Shown here one piece after another: positions 1 through 5,736 of a stretch of 6,901 nt of DNA. The notes under the pieces were generated by a model. The model did no database searches. It saw only the letters and a list, made by a program, of their open reading frames with translations, and was not told where the DNA came from. Each line of letters opens with the position of its first letter. Positions within the stretch are counted from its first letter, which is position 1. Origin of the DNA: Actinomycetota bacterium (GTDB lineage: Bacteria; Actinomycetota; Actinomycetes; UBA12327); assembly GCA_026392555.1 (NCBI GenBank), contig JAPLBW010000137.1:1-6901 (forward strand). Reading direction: 5' to 3'. Made by a program: the position numbers and the translations under genes.

Positions 1-89
1 ACGGGCTCATGACTGAGGAACCAGTACAGGCTACCCAAGATCACATACGTGATCGTGCCGAATCCGAAGAGGTATCCCTCGACCTTCAC
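1..89 (-). CDS. ctaF: Cytochrome c oxidase subunit IV (actinobacterial type), N-terminal part
   Basis: Small membrane subunit of the actinobacterial aa3-type cytochrome c oxidase; it contributes no redox centre. Twenty-nine codons are visible before the left edge. They begin with GTG (89-87) and read VKVEGYLFGFGTITYVI, followed by a YWFLSHEP segment. The charged start, the first hydrophobic helix and the Y-W-x-x-S-H-E-P stretch fit the short actinobacterial subunit IV family, and the position directly after ctaD supports this. A GGAG ribosome-binding site lies about 9 nt upstream of the GTG. The GTG overlaps the TGA of ctaD as GTGA (86-89), so translation is probably coupled to ctaD; a true ctaD frameshift could therefore affect its expression. 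The C-terminal half lies outside the window. Confidence 0.8.
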   Translation of the reverse strand, partial: MKVEGYLFGFGTITYVILGSLYWFLSHEP

Positions 90-1189
90 TTGGCTGCTCC
101 GTTCGCTGCAACGCGCGCTTCGAGGGCTGCGTATTCAGGGTGGTTGAGGTCGAATGCAGGACTTTCTGAACGAACGCGTGGCAACGTCACAAAGTTGTGG
201 CGCGGTGGTGGACACGACGTGGCCCACTCCAATGATCGTCCCCAACCCCAGGGGTCATTGGTTTCGACCTTAGGAGCGGTGCGCCACGTCTTGATGACGT
301 TCCACAAGAAGAACAGGGTGGAAATTCCAAGAAGGAAGGATCCAAGGCTAGAAATTTGATTCATGCCGGTGAAGCCATCTTGCGGCAAGAAGTCCGCATA
401 GCGACGGGGCATGCCCTTGACTCCCAACCAGTGCTGAATCAAGAACGTGGTGTGGAAGCCGATGAACAACAGCCAGAAGTGGATTTTGCCCAAACGCTCG
501 TCCAGCATCTTGCCGGTCATCTTGGGCCACCAGAAGTAGAAGCCGGCAAACATGGCGAACACCACGGTGCCGAAGACGACATAGTGGAAGTGCGCAACCA
601 CGAAGTAGGAGTCCGACACTGCAAAGTCCAGTGGCGGCGCCGCCAAAATGATGCCGGTCAATCCACCAAACAAGAAGGTGACTAAGAATCCAATTGCCCA
701 CAACATGGGCGTCTCAAAGGACAACGAACCGCGCCACATAGTCCCGATCCAGTTGAAGAACTTCACGCCGGTTGGTACGGCGATCAACATCGTCAGTGCC
801 GCGAAGAAAGGCAGTAAGACTCCACCGGTGACGTACATGTGGTGGGCCCACACCGACATAGACAAGCCGGCAATGGCCAGCGTGGCGATGACAAGACCCT
901 TGTAACCAAAGATGGGCTTGCGACTAAAGACCGGAAGGATTTCCGAAATGATTCCGAAGAATGGCAACGCCAGGATGTAGACCTCAGGGTGACCAAAGAA
1001 CCAGAACAGGTGCTGCCACAAAAGCGCCCCACCGTTATCGGCATCAAAGATCCGGGCGCCAAACTTTCGATCGAACTCAAGCACGAGCAAACAGGCTGCT
1101 AGCACTGGAAAGACCATGATGGCCAACACCGAGGTCGCCAAGATGTTCCAGGTGAAGATCGGCATACGGAACATCGTCATACCGGGCAT
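86..1189 (-). CDS. ctaD: CtaD C-terminal fragment (helices VI-XII, heme-copper centre)
   Basis: This 367-residue frame resumes subunit I at MPGMTMFRMPIFTWN. It holds the binuclear centre: HPEVY at 67-71 (CuB ligand His67, D-channel glutamate Glu69, cross-linked Tyr71), VWAHHM at 113-118 (CuB ligands His116 and His117), PTGVK at 139-143 (K-channel Lys143), and VAHFHYV at 198-204 (His200 for heme a3, His202 for heme a). The tail DPWGWGRSLEWATSCPPPRHNF and SESPAFDL is typical of actinobacterial CtaD, so the C-terminus is complete. The ATG at 1189 is simply the first one after the deletion, and I see no convincing ribosome-binding site before it. Independent translation is unlikely. Full conservation of active-site residues argues against a long-dead gene. 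Confidence 0.85.
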   Translation of the reverse strand: MPGMTMFRMPIFTWNILATSVLAIMVFPVLAACLLVLEFDRKFGARIFDADNGGALLWQHLFWFFGHPEVYILALPFFGIISEILPVFSRKPIFGYKGLVIATLAIAGLSMSVWAHHMYVTGGVLLPFFAALTMLIAVPTGVKFFNWIGTMWRGSLSFETPMLWAIGFLVTFLFGGLTGIILAAPPLDFAVSDSYFVVAHFHYVVFGTVVFAMFAGFYFWWPKMTGKMLDERLGKIHFWLLFIGFHTTFLIQHWLGVKGMPRRYADFLPQDGFTGMNQISSLGSFLLGISTLFFLWNVIKTWRTAPKVETNDPWGWGRSLEWATSCPPPRHNFVTLPRVRSESPAFDLNHPEYAALEARVAANGAAK

Positions 1190-1757
1190 ACGCGTTTACC
1201 GATCCCAGAATCGTTCCCAGGCCAGAAAGAGCCAGACCCATAATCCACATGTCCGCGCCGAGACTTGGTGAGTTAACCGCGTCGTTGAGAGGTGCGTAGG
1301 CAAACCAACCAAAGGCAGCTGCGCCTTGCTGGGTCAAGAATCCAGCGGTCACGATGATTCCACCAAAGAGGAAGAACCAGTAACTCAGCATGTTCAAGCG
1401 TGGAAAAGCCACGTCGGGTGATCCGATTTGCAACGGCATGATGACATTCCCGAATCCAACGAACAACGGAGTTGCAAACAAAAAGAGCATCAACGTGCCG
1501 TGCATCGTGAACATCTGGTTGTACTGCTCATTGGTGACGAACTGCAAGCCAGGCGAAAAAAGCTCGGCCCTGATGACCATGGCCATCAAGCCCGCAATCA
1601 GGAAGAACACGAACGAGGTGATCAAGTACATGTAGCCGATCACCTTGTGGTCAGTGCTGGTCACCCAACTGATCACAATGGCGCCCAAGGACCGCTGCTT
1701 AGGCGCAGGCGGTGTAAGACTTGGTGAAGCAGTCATTGGCTCATCAAGGAGGGTCAT
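1077..1757 (-). CDS. ctaD: CtaD N-terminal fragment (helices I-V), ending in an out-of-frame tail
   Basis: Residues 1-188 of the 226-residue frame are authentic cytochrome oxidase subunit I. STDHKVIGYMYL (33-44) leads into the first helix. FTMHGTLMLF (83-92) contains His86, the first axial ligand of the low-spin heme a. GSPDVAFPRLNMLSYW (112-127) carries Asp115, the expected entrance residue of the D proton channel. GLALSGLGTILGSVN (174-188) is most of helix V. Residues 189-226 are an unrelated tail produced by reading past the deletion in the wrong frame (it includes HLEHLGDLGVGHHG), ending at a stop at 1077-1079. On its own this fragment has no CuB site and no heme a3 ligand, so it cannot be a functional oxidase subunit. 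Confidence 0.85.
   Translation of the reverse strand: MTLLDEPMTASPSLTPPAPKQRSLGAIVISWVTSTDHKVIGYMYLITSFVFFLIAGLMAMVIRAELFSPGLQFVTNEQYNQMFTMHGTLMLFLFATPLFVGFGNVIMPLQIGSPDVAFPRLNMLSYWFFLFGGIIVTAGFLTQQGAAAFGWFAYAPLNDAVNSPSLGADMWIMGLALSGLGTILGSVNAYARYDDVPYADLHLEHLGDLGVGHHGLSSASSLFARA
1187..1196 (-). other. Frameshift/deletion junction in ctaD
   Basis: On the minus strand, the Asn codon AAC (1196-1194) that should begin the N-x-I-T-T segment is followed by GCGTATG and then by CCC-GGT-ATG (Pro-Gly-Met). Where the family has about 30 nt, only these 7 nt are present. GCGTATG can be read as the end of an ATG codon plus CGT-ATG, that is a remnant of the usual M-R-A before PGM with Met in place of the near-invariant Ala. 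The plus-strand 8-mer GGCATACG abuts the junction at 1185-1192 and recurs at 1161-1168. Confidence 0.75.
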
Positions 1758-2674
1758 TTGTTGTCGACCTTTCCGCCAATGGTGGAGTACCCCTGGCCGT
1801 TATCTGCTTGATTTGAAATTCGAGATGACTTGAGTTCACCGTTTTGACCACGCGCCTTGAGTTCGGCAATGTGGGCGAGGTATTCCTTCTTGGTGACAAC
1901 CTTGACGTTGAAGAGCATCCGCGAGTGGTCGATGCCACACAACTCGGTGCACTTGCCCGAGTAGGTGCCCAACTTGTTCGGCGTGAGCTCGAATTGGTTG
2001 GTGCGACCGGGGATGACGTCCATCTTGAACAGGAAGGCCGGAACGTAGAACGAGTGGATCACGTCCGGTGAATTCAAAACGAAGCGCACCTTCTCGTTTA
2101 CGGGCAACCACAGGGTCGGACCGGTGTAGCCCACCGCGGGATCCTTGGCCTTGACGTCCACTTCGGCGTTATTGGTGGCCGGTGCGCCCACCTCATAGGC
2201 CTTTTCTTCGATGTAGTTAAAGGTCCACGCCCAGCGGAATCCGACAACTCCCACCGTGTGGTCGTAATCTGAGGAAAGCTTGGTCAGCTTGGTTTGATCG
2301 CGCGCTGTGAAGTAGAAGAGGACACCCATCATGACGAGCGGGATCACGGTGTACAAGATTTCAATCGGCATGTTGTAACGCGTCTGCTCGGGATATCCCG
2401 GACGACGGCGTCGACTGTAGGCAACTACAGCCCAAGCAATTAATCCCCAGGTAATGGCACCAACAACGAGAGCTGCGATCCACGAGGTCTGCCACAAGAA
2501 CAAGATGGAGTTTCCCTCTTCGGTGGCCGGTTCCGGCATGGCCAAGCGAGGCATCTCTTGGGCCGAACATCCAGCAAGAGTGGAAGCCAGAACTACCAGT
2601 CCTAAGGCCAACCACTTGTGTCGCGAAACCGACCCAGCTTTGCCGGTGTGGCTCGAGATTTGGTGCGGGCTCAC
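1754..2674 (-). CDS. ctaC: Cytochrome c oxidase subunit II (CuA-containing, lipoprotein type)
   Basis: Subunit II takes electrons from cytochrome c, or from the cytochrome bcc complex as in other Actinobacteria, through its binuclear CuA site and passes them to heme a in subunit I. The 306-residue product has a signal peptide with lipobox LAGC (33-36, lipidated Cys36), two membrane helices (about 57-85 and 105-122), and an extracytoplasmic cupredoxin domain. The CuA ligands are His207 in HSFYVPAF and the C-x3-C-x3-H-x2-M set at Cys242, Glu244, Cys246, His250 and Met253 (motif CTELCGIDHSRM). The GTG start at 2674 is preceded by AAGAAAGG six nt upstream. The n-region of the signal peptide is rather long (about 20 residues), but I see no better downstream start. 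This is the first gene of the ctaC-ctaD-ctaF operon; its stop overlaps the ctaD start. It is intact, unlike its neighbour. Confidence 0.95.
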   Translation of the reverse strand: MSPHQISSHTGKAGSVSRHKWLALGLVVLASTLAGCSAQEMPRLAMPEPATEEGNSILFLWQTSWIAALVVGAITWGLIAWAVVAYSRRRRPGYPEQTRYNMPIEILYTVIPLVMMGVLFYFTARDQTKLTKLSSDYDHTVGVVGFRWAWTFNYIEEKAYEVGAPATNNAEVDVKAKDPAVGYTGPTLWLPVNEKVRFVLNSPDVIHSFYVPAFLFKMDVIPGRTNQFELTPNKLGTYSGKCTELCGIDHSRMLFNVKVVTKKEYLAHIAELKARGQNGELKSSRISNQADNGQGYSTIGGKVDNK

Positions 2675-2818
2675 GCGTTGCCTTTCTTGCCATTCACGAG
2701 CACGAAGGTGGCTGAGTTCAGGTGGGCGCCACGCCTAGTGCGAGGGTGTTTTCCTACGTACTAACTCTACGCCAGAGTGCCCGTCCAACGCGAAAGGGTC
2801 CGGCGGTAGGTTCACAGC

Positions 2819-3937
2819 GTGGCGTACCTCGATGCGGGCAGTTCGCAGCCGTTAAATCCGGCGGGACAGCGCGCCTTCCTCCAGGCCCTTGCTGACGGAT
2901 GGGCCGATCCCGCTCGTTTGCACGCCGAGGGACGAAGGTCCCAACTTCTAGCCGACGAAGCGCACCGGACCATTGCTGAGGTCCTCGCTGTCCGACGTGA
3001 CGAACTCCACATTCTCAGTTCAGGAACGACCGCTGTTCAGTCAGCGGTTCGTGGGCTCAACCATGCGCGTCGCCGCGAGACATCTCCCGTCGTGGTGAGT
3101 GCGGTCGAACACAGCAGTGTGATCAACGCCACCCGCTCACTCGATGATGCCGAGACCACCCTGTTGCCCGTTGACTCCATGGGACTGATCAATACCGCTG
3201 CACTTGAAGCGCTCCTCACCTCGACTGGTGCTCGGTTGGTGTCAGTGCAATCGGTCAATCAAGAAACCGGAATCCAGCAGGACACTGAAGCCATTGCTGG
3301 GCTGTGCCAAGACCATGCAGTCCCCTACCTCGTGGATGCTGCGCAGAGCGCGGGCCGAACCGAGATTCCCCAGCACTGGGACGTGCTCACGGCGAGCGCA
3401 TACAAGTGGGGCGGCCCAGCAGGCATTGGCCTACTCGTCATTCGCACCGGCACGCCATGGCATCCCTCGGATCTAACGCACGCATTAGGAGTGTCCGGTC
3501 AAGGCTTCCCCAATATCCCCGCCCTCATGGCGGCAGCTGCCTCGCTCGTACAAGCCGATCAGGACCAACGGGAAAACCGCGAACGCCTCAAGGAGTTGAA
3601 CAACCGCATTCGCATGGTGGTCAACGGCATCGATGGCATTGATGTTGTTGGGCACCCCACACAGCGAGCGGCTCATCTACTGACCTTGAATGCGCCCCGC
3701 ATCGCCGGTGATGTGGTCGTTGAGCATCTGGACCGGCTAGGAATCAGTGTTGCTTCAGGATCTGCGTGCTCAAGCATGAGCCTGGATCCATCACATGTGC
3801 TGCTCGCCATGGGCATCGAAACCTACGGAAACATCCGTATCGGATTAACCGATAGCACCACTGAGGCTGAAGTTGAAGAGTTCCTTACTGCACTGCCTCG
3901 CGTGCTTCAAGCCATAGGCGCACCGCTCGGCGACTAA
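2819..3937 (+). CDS. Cysteine desulfurase (NifS/IscS class, class V aminotransferase fold)
   Basis: PLP enzyme that removes sulfur from L-cysteine, giving alanine and an enzyme persulfide for Fe-S cluster assembly or thiolation of tRNA and cofactors; cytosolic. The 372-residue product has His98 in AVEHSSV, Asp173 and Gln176 in VDAAQSAGR, PLP-binding Lys196 in ASAYKWGGPAGIG, and the persulfide-forming Cys317 in ASGSACSSMSLDPSHVL. All correspond to the known IscS active-site positions, so it should be active. The GTG start gives the N-terminus VAYLDAGSSQPL, matching the family's usual beginning; GGTAGG at 2805-2810 is a partial ribosome-binding site 8 nt upstream. The segment DGWADPARLHAEGRR is typical of actinobacterial members. 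It stands alone, divergent from ctaC and convergent with aat, whose coding end it overlaps by 53 bp. No scaffold (iscU/sufU) or mnmA lies beside it, so the sulfur acceptor is unknown and no iscS or sufS symbol is assigned. Confidence 0.9.
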   Translation: MAYLDAGSSQPLNPAGQRAFLQALADGWADPARLHAEGRRSQLLADEAHRTIAEVLAVRRDELHILSSGTTAVQSAVRGLNHARRRETSPVVVSAVEHSSVINATRSLDDAETTLLPVDSMGLINTAALEALLTSTGARLVSVQSVNQETGIQQDTEAIAGLCQDHAVPYLVDAAQSAGRTEIPQHWDVLTASAYKWGGPAGIGLLVIRTGTPWHPSDLTHALGVSGQGFPNIPALMAAAASLVQADQDQRENRERLKELNNRIRMVVNGIDGIDVVGHPTQRAAHLLTLNAPRIAGDVVVEHLDRLGISVASGSACSSMSLDPSHVLLAMGIETYGNIRIGLTDSTTEAEVEEFLTALPRVLQAIGAPLGD

Positions 3938-4622
3938 GCGCTTGAAAATTGATCGTCGGTGCAGCAAGTGCCTGCTCGAGGCGCACCACATATTCAGTCC
4001 TGGGCAATTCCACGGCACCCATGCTGGCCAAGTGATCCGTGCGCCATTGCACATCAAGCAGATTGCGTGCATCACCATTGGCATCCAAAATCGCCTTGAG
4101 GTGCACCAGAGCAACTTTTGATGCATCAGGAACGACATGAAACATGGATTCTCCTGCAAAGAATCCTCCGATACTGACGCCGTAGAGGCCACCAACCAGT
4201 TCGCCTTCGCTGGTCCGGACTTCAATGCTGTGTGCCCAGCCCAATGCGAAAAGTTGGTGGAACGCGTCAGTGATCTCGTCATCAATCCACTGCCCGTCCT
4301 CATGCCCTCGCGCACAAGCGGCCATCACGGCCGAAAAGTCGGTATCAACCGTAACCTGAAAACGCTTCAGCGATCGACGCAAAGACCGGGAGATATAGAC
4401 GTTGTCCATCACTGCGCGCGGATTAGGCGACCACCAGCCCACGGGCCGCTCATCATCAATGTTGACGTGCATAGGGAACAACCCACTGCGATACGCCGCT
4501 AGCAATGTGCCCGGTTCCAGGTCAGCGCCAACTCCGGCTAAGTCCTCATCATCTGGAGCCAGTGCCAGGTCGGGCAAGTGCCACTGACTTGGTGGCGGCT
4601 CGACCGGCGGATGCAAACTCAC
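3885..4622 (-). CDS. aat: Leucyl/phenylalanyl-tRNA--protein transferase
   Basis: Transfers Leu or Phe from aminoacyl-tRNA to proteins with N-terminal Arg or Lys, creating a destabilising residue for the ClpS/ClpAP-type N-degron route; cytosolic. The 245-residue product carries the family landmarks in order: YRSGLFPM (44-51), WWSPNPRAV (63-71), a CARGHEDGQWI segment (103-113), AHSIEVR and ELVGGLYGVSIGGFFAGESMF (Glu158 of GESMF), DASKVALVHL (166-175), and LLDVQWRTDHLASMGAVELPR with Asp190 and Gln192, the catalytic pair in the E. coli enzyme. The GTG start overlaps the adoK stop (GTGA, 4619-4622), and the ribosome-binding site is weak, so translation is probably coupled. After the conserved LPR-x-E-Y block the protein continues for about 35 residues. 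The last 17 (229-245) lie antisense to the end of the cysteine desulfurase gene, so this tail is probably dispensable. Confidence 0.93.
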   Translation of the reverse strand: MSLHPPVEPPPSQWHLPDLALAPDDEDLAGVGADLEPGTLLAAYRSGLFPMHVNIDDERPVGWWSPNPRAVMDNVYISRSLRRSLKRFQVTVDTDFSAVMAACARGHEDGQWIDDEITDAFHQLFALGWAHSIEVRTSEGELVGGLYGVSIGGFFAGESMFHVVPDASKVALVHLKAILDANGDARNLLDVQWRTDHLASMGAVELPRTEYVVRLEQALAAPTINFQALSRRAVRLWLEAREAVQ

Positions 4623-5599
4623 GCTGACTTCAGGTGTGCTCCGAGAATTTCTGCCCCTTCAGCACCGTATGCCTGTTCAAACCGCGCGATGAACTGATCG
4701 GTGGTGAAGTAGTACTCCTGCGTCCCCACAGTTTCAACGACGTAAGTGGCCAAGAGCGATCCAACTTGTGCACACAGTCGTGGCTCGAGTCCCCATGCCG
4801 TGGCGCTGAGGTATCCCGCTCGGAATGCATCGCCCACGCCCGTTGGGTCAGCAATGCGATCTTCTGCTGGGACCGGAACTTCAATAACTTGTTGCCCCTT
4901 GCTTTCCACGCGGGCGCCCTTGGATCCCAGCGTTGTCACTCGAGTCCCCACGCTGTCCAAAATCCGATCGGCTGACCATCCAGTCTTGGATTCGGTCAAG
5001 GCTGCTTCGTATTCATTCGTGAAAAGGTACGTCGCGCCATCGATGAGCTCAATGATTTCGTCGCCACTCATGCTCGACAGTTGCTGCGAAGGGTCAGCCA
5101 CAAACGCGATCCCCTGGTCGCGACAGTCTTGGGTGTGCCGACGCATGGCCTCGGGGTCGTTAGGTCCGATGACGACCAAATCAATGCCGCCTAGTCGAGC
5201 CGCGATCGGTGCCAGCTCAATGTTGCGCGCAAGTCCCATCGCTCCTGGATAAAAGGATGCGATCTGCGAGGCGTTCTGGTCAGTAGTGCAAACAAAGCGT
5301 GCGGTGTGCAGGTCATCGCTGACGTGCACTGAATCGGTATCGACCCCGTGGCGTGAAAGCCAGGCGTTGTAATCGGCGAAGTCGCTACCCACCGCACCAA
5401 CCAGGGTGGGCTTCAAACCCAGAACTCCCATGCCGAACGCGATGTTTGCTCCCACGCCGCCGCGACGTACTTCCAAGCCGTCAACGAGGAAGGACACCGA
5501 CAGGGAGTCCAACTTGTCCGGAATAAGGGCATCTACAAACTTGCCTGGAAACGTCATCAAGTGGTCAGTGGCGATAGAGCCGGTCACGACAACGTTCAC
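4619..5599 (-). CDS. adoK: Adenosine kinase-like PfkB-family carbohydrate kinase
   Basis: Most likely phosphorylates adenosine to AMP with ATP (purine salvage, cytosol). The 326-residue product begins MNVVVTGSIATDHLM (Asp12 in the substrate-binding region). It has the first PfkB signature around VRRGGVGANIAFGMGVLG (44-61), then HTARFVCTTD, QIASFYPGAM, IGPNDPEAM, VADPSQQL and YLFTNEYE. The second PfkB signature is DPTGVGDAFRAGYL (251-264) with catalytic Asp257. These blocks resemble M. tuberculosis AdoK (Rv2202c), as I recall that sequence, far more than ribokinase or fructokinase, so adenosine is the favoured substrate; a sugar substrate cannot be excluded without assay. The GTG start at 5599 has a clear AGAGGAAA ribosome-binding site at 5603-5610. 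It is the first gene of an adoK-aat pair. In mycobacteria adoK also lies near ctaC, which supports a conserved neighbourhood. Confidence 0.88.
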   Translation of the reverse strand: MNVVVTGSIATDHLMTFPGKFVDALIPDKLDSLSVSFLVDGLEVRRGGVGANIAFGMGVLGLKPTLVGAVGSDFADYNAWLSRHGVDTDSVHVSDDLHTARFVCTTDQNASQIASFYPGAMGLARNIELAPIAARLGGIDLVVIGPNDPEAMRRHTQDCRDQGIAFVADPSQQLSSMSGDEIIELIDGATYLFTNEYEAALTESKTGWSADRILDSVGTRVTTLGSKGARVESKGQQVIEVPVPAEDRIADPTGVGDAFRAGYLSATAWGLEPRLCAQVGSLLATYVVETVGTQEYYFTTDQFIARFEQAYGAEGAEILGAHLKSA

Positions 5600-5664
5600 G
5601 AATTTCCTCTTTTGCTTGAAAAAGTCTGAAGCCCTTACGGCATAGTGACTAAACAGTATTGACG

Positions 5665-5690
5665 GGAACCTTGGTCGCGTACACCGCGTC
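5665..5690 (+). promoter_or_regulatory. Candidate ECF sigma-factor promoter for the lipoprotein gene
   Basis: GGAACC (5665-5670) is followed after exactly 16 nt by CGTC (5687-5690). This matches the general ECF/sigma-E pattern of actinobacteria (GGAAC-type -35, 16-18 nt spacer, CGT-type -10). It lies about 47 nt upstream of a surface lipoprotein gene, a plausible target of an envelope-stress regulon. Transcription would start near 5696-5700. The overlapping TTGACG (5659-5664) could instead be a housekeeping -35, but I find no good TAnnnT -10 at the right distance. The pattern is short and could be chance. Confidence 0.4.
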
Positions 5691-5698
5691 TGATCTTT

Positions 5699-5724
5699 AC
5701 CCTCGTTATGTGGACCCTCGTTAT
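5699..5724 (+). repeat. 11-bp direct repeat (ACCCTCGTTAT x2) upstream of the lipoprotein start
   Basis: ACCCTCGTTAT occurs at 5699-5709 and again at 5714-5724, a 15-bp period with a 4-bp spacer (GTGG). The second copy ends directly before the AGGAG ribosome-binding site. If the candidate ECF promoter is used, both copies lie in the transcribed leader. It could be an operator, an RNA-level control element or a replication-slippage duplication. The repeat is exact; its role is unknown. Confidence 0.8.
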
Positions 5725-5725
5725 T

Positions 5726-5730
5726 AGGAG
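5726..5730 (+). promoter_or_regulatory. Ribosome-binding site AGGAG deciding the lipoprotein start
   Basis: AGGAG lies 6 nt before the GTG at 5737. This spacing selects GTG 5737 over the in-frame TTG at 5731, which would touch the site directly. Confidence 0.75.
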
Positions 5731-5736
5731 TTGATC

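Larger units (their letters stand above)
86..1757 (-). pseudogene. ctaD: Cytochrome c oxidase subunit I gene, interrupted by a frameshift with about 23 nt missing
   Basis: This is the full extent of the gene for the catalytic subunit of the aa3 oxidase, which reduces O2 to water and pumps protons at the cytoplasmic membrane. It is not one open frame. The N-terminal part is in frame down to GSVN, whose Asn codon is 1196-1194. The rest resumes in another frame at MPGMTMF, whose ATG is 1189-1187. Family members have about ten residues between that Asn and the PGM motif (pattern N-x-I-T-T-x-x-x-M-R-A-PGM). Only 7 nt remain here, so about 23 nt are missing and the frame is lost. An intact product would be about 563-565 residues, normal for the family. 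The start ATG overlaps the ctaC stop (ATGA, 1754-1757). A second in-frame ATG at 1736 is possible but lacks a better ribosome-binding site. Whether this is a real mutation or an assembly error cannot be told from one sequence. Confidence 0.8.
5600..5736. other. Divergent intergenic region between adoK and the lipoprotein gene
   Basis: This 137-bp stretch must hold the promoters of both adoK (leftward) and the lipoprotein gene (rightward). Rightward it contains a candidate ECF-sigma promoter, a TTGACG hexamer (5659-5664), an 11-bp direct repeat and the AGGAG ribosome-binding site. Leftward I see the adoK ribosome-binding site (AGAGGAAA) and a TACTGT hexamer (5653-5658) that could be a -10, but without a convincing -35 partner. 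I see no gene except a possible 8-codon leader ORF. Confidence 0.6.

Noticed and set aside
9..1102. Several open frames on the plus strand, and a second minus-strand frame, within the ctaD region
   Set aside because: They lie in other frames of a clearly homologous gene, have Arg/His/Gln-rich unlikely compositions and no ribosome-binding sites; they are shadows.
1187..1189. ATG at 1189 as a genuine start of a separate, naturally split subunit I
   Set aside because: There is no ribosome-binding site before it, the break falls inside helix V, and residues conserved across the family are missing; deletion or assembly error explains it better than a real two-gene oxidase subunit.
2675..2818. A sigma-70-like promoter for ctaC (TTGGAC at 2783-2788, 18 nt, TTAGTA at 2759-2764, minus strand)
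   Set aside because: The -35 matches the consensus at only three of six positions and other equally weak pairs exist in the same 144 bp, so no promoter can be chosen. The region must still contain promoters for ctaC and the cysteine desulfurase gene.
3921..3962. Possible hairpin GCACCG...CGGTGC at the end of the cysteine desulfurase gene
   Set aside because: The stem is only 6 bp with a loop of about 30 nt and no following U-tract, so it does not support an intrinsic terminator.
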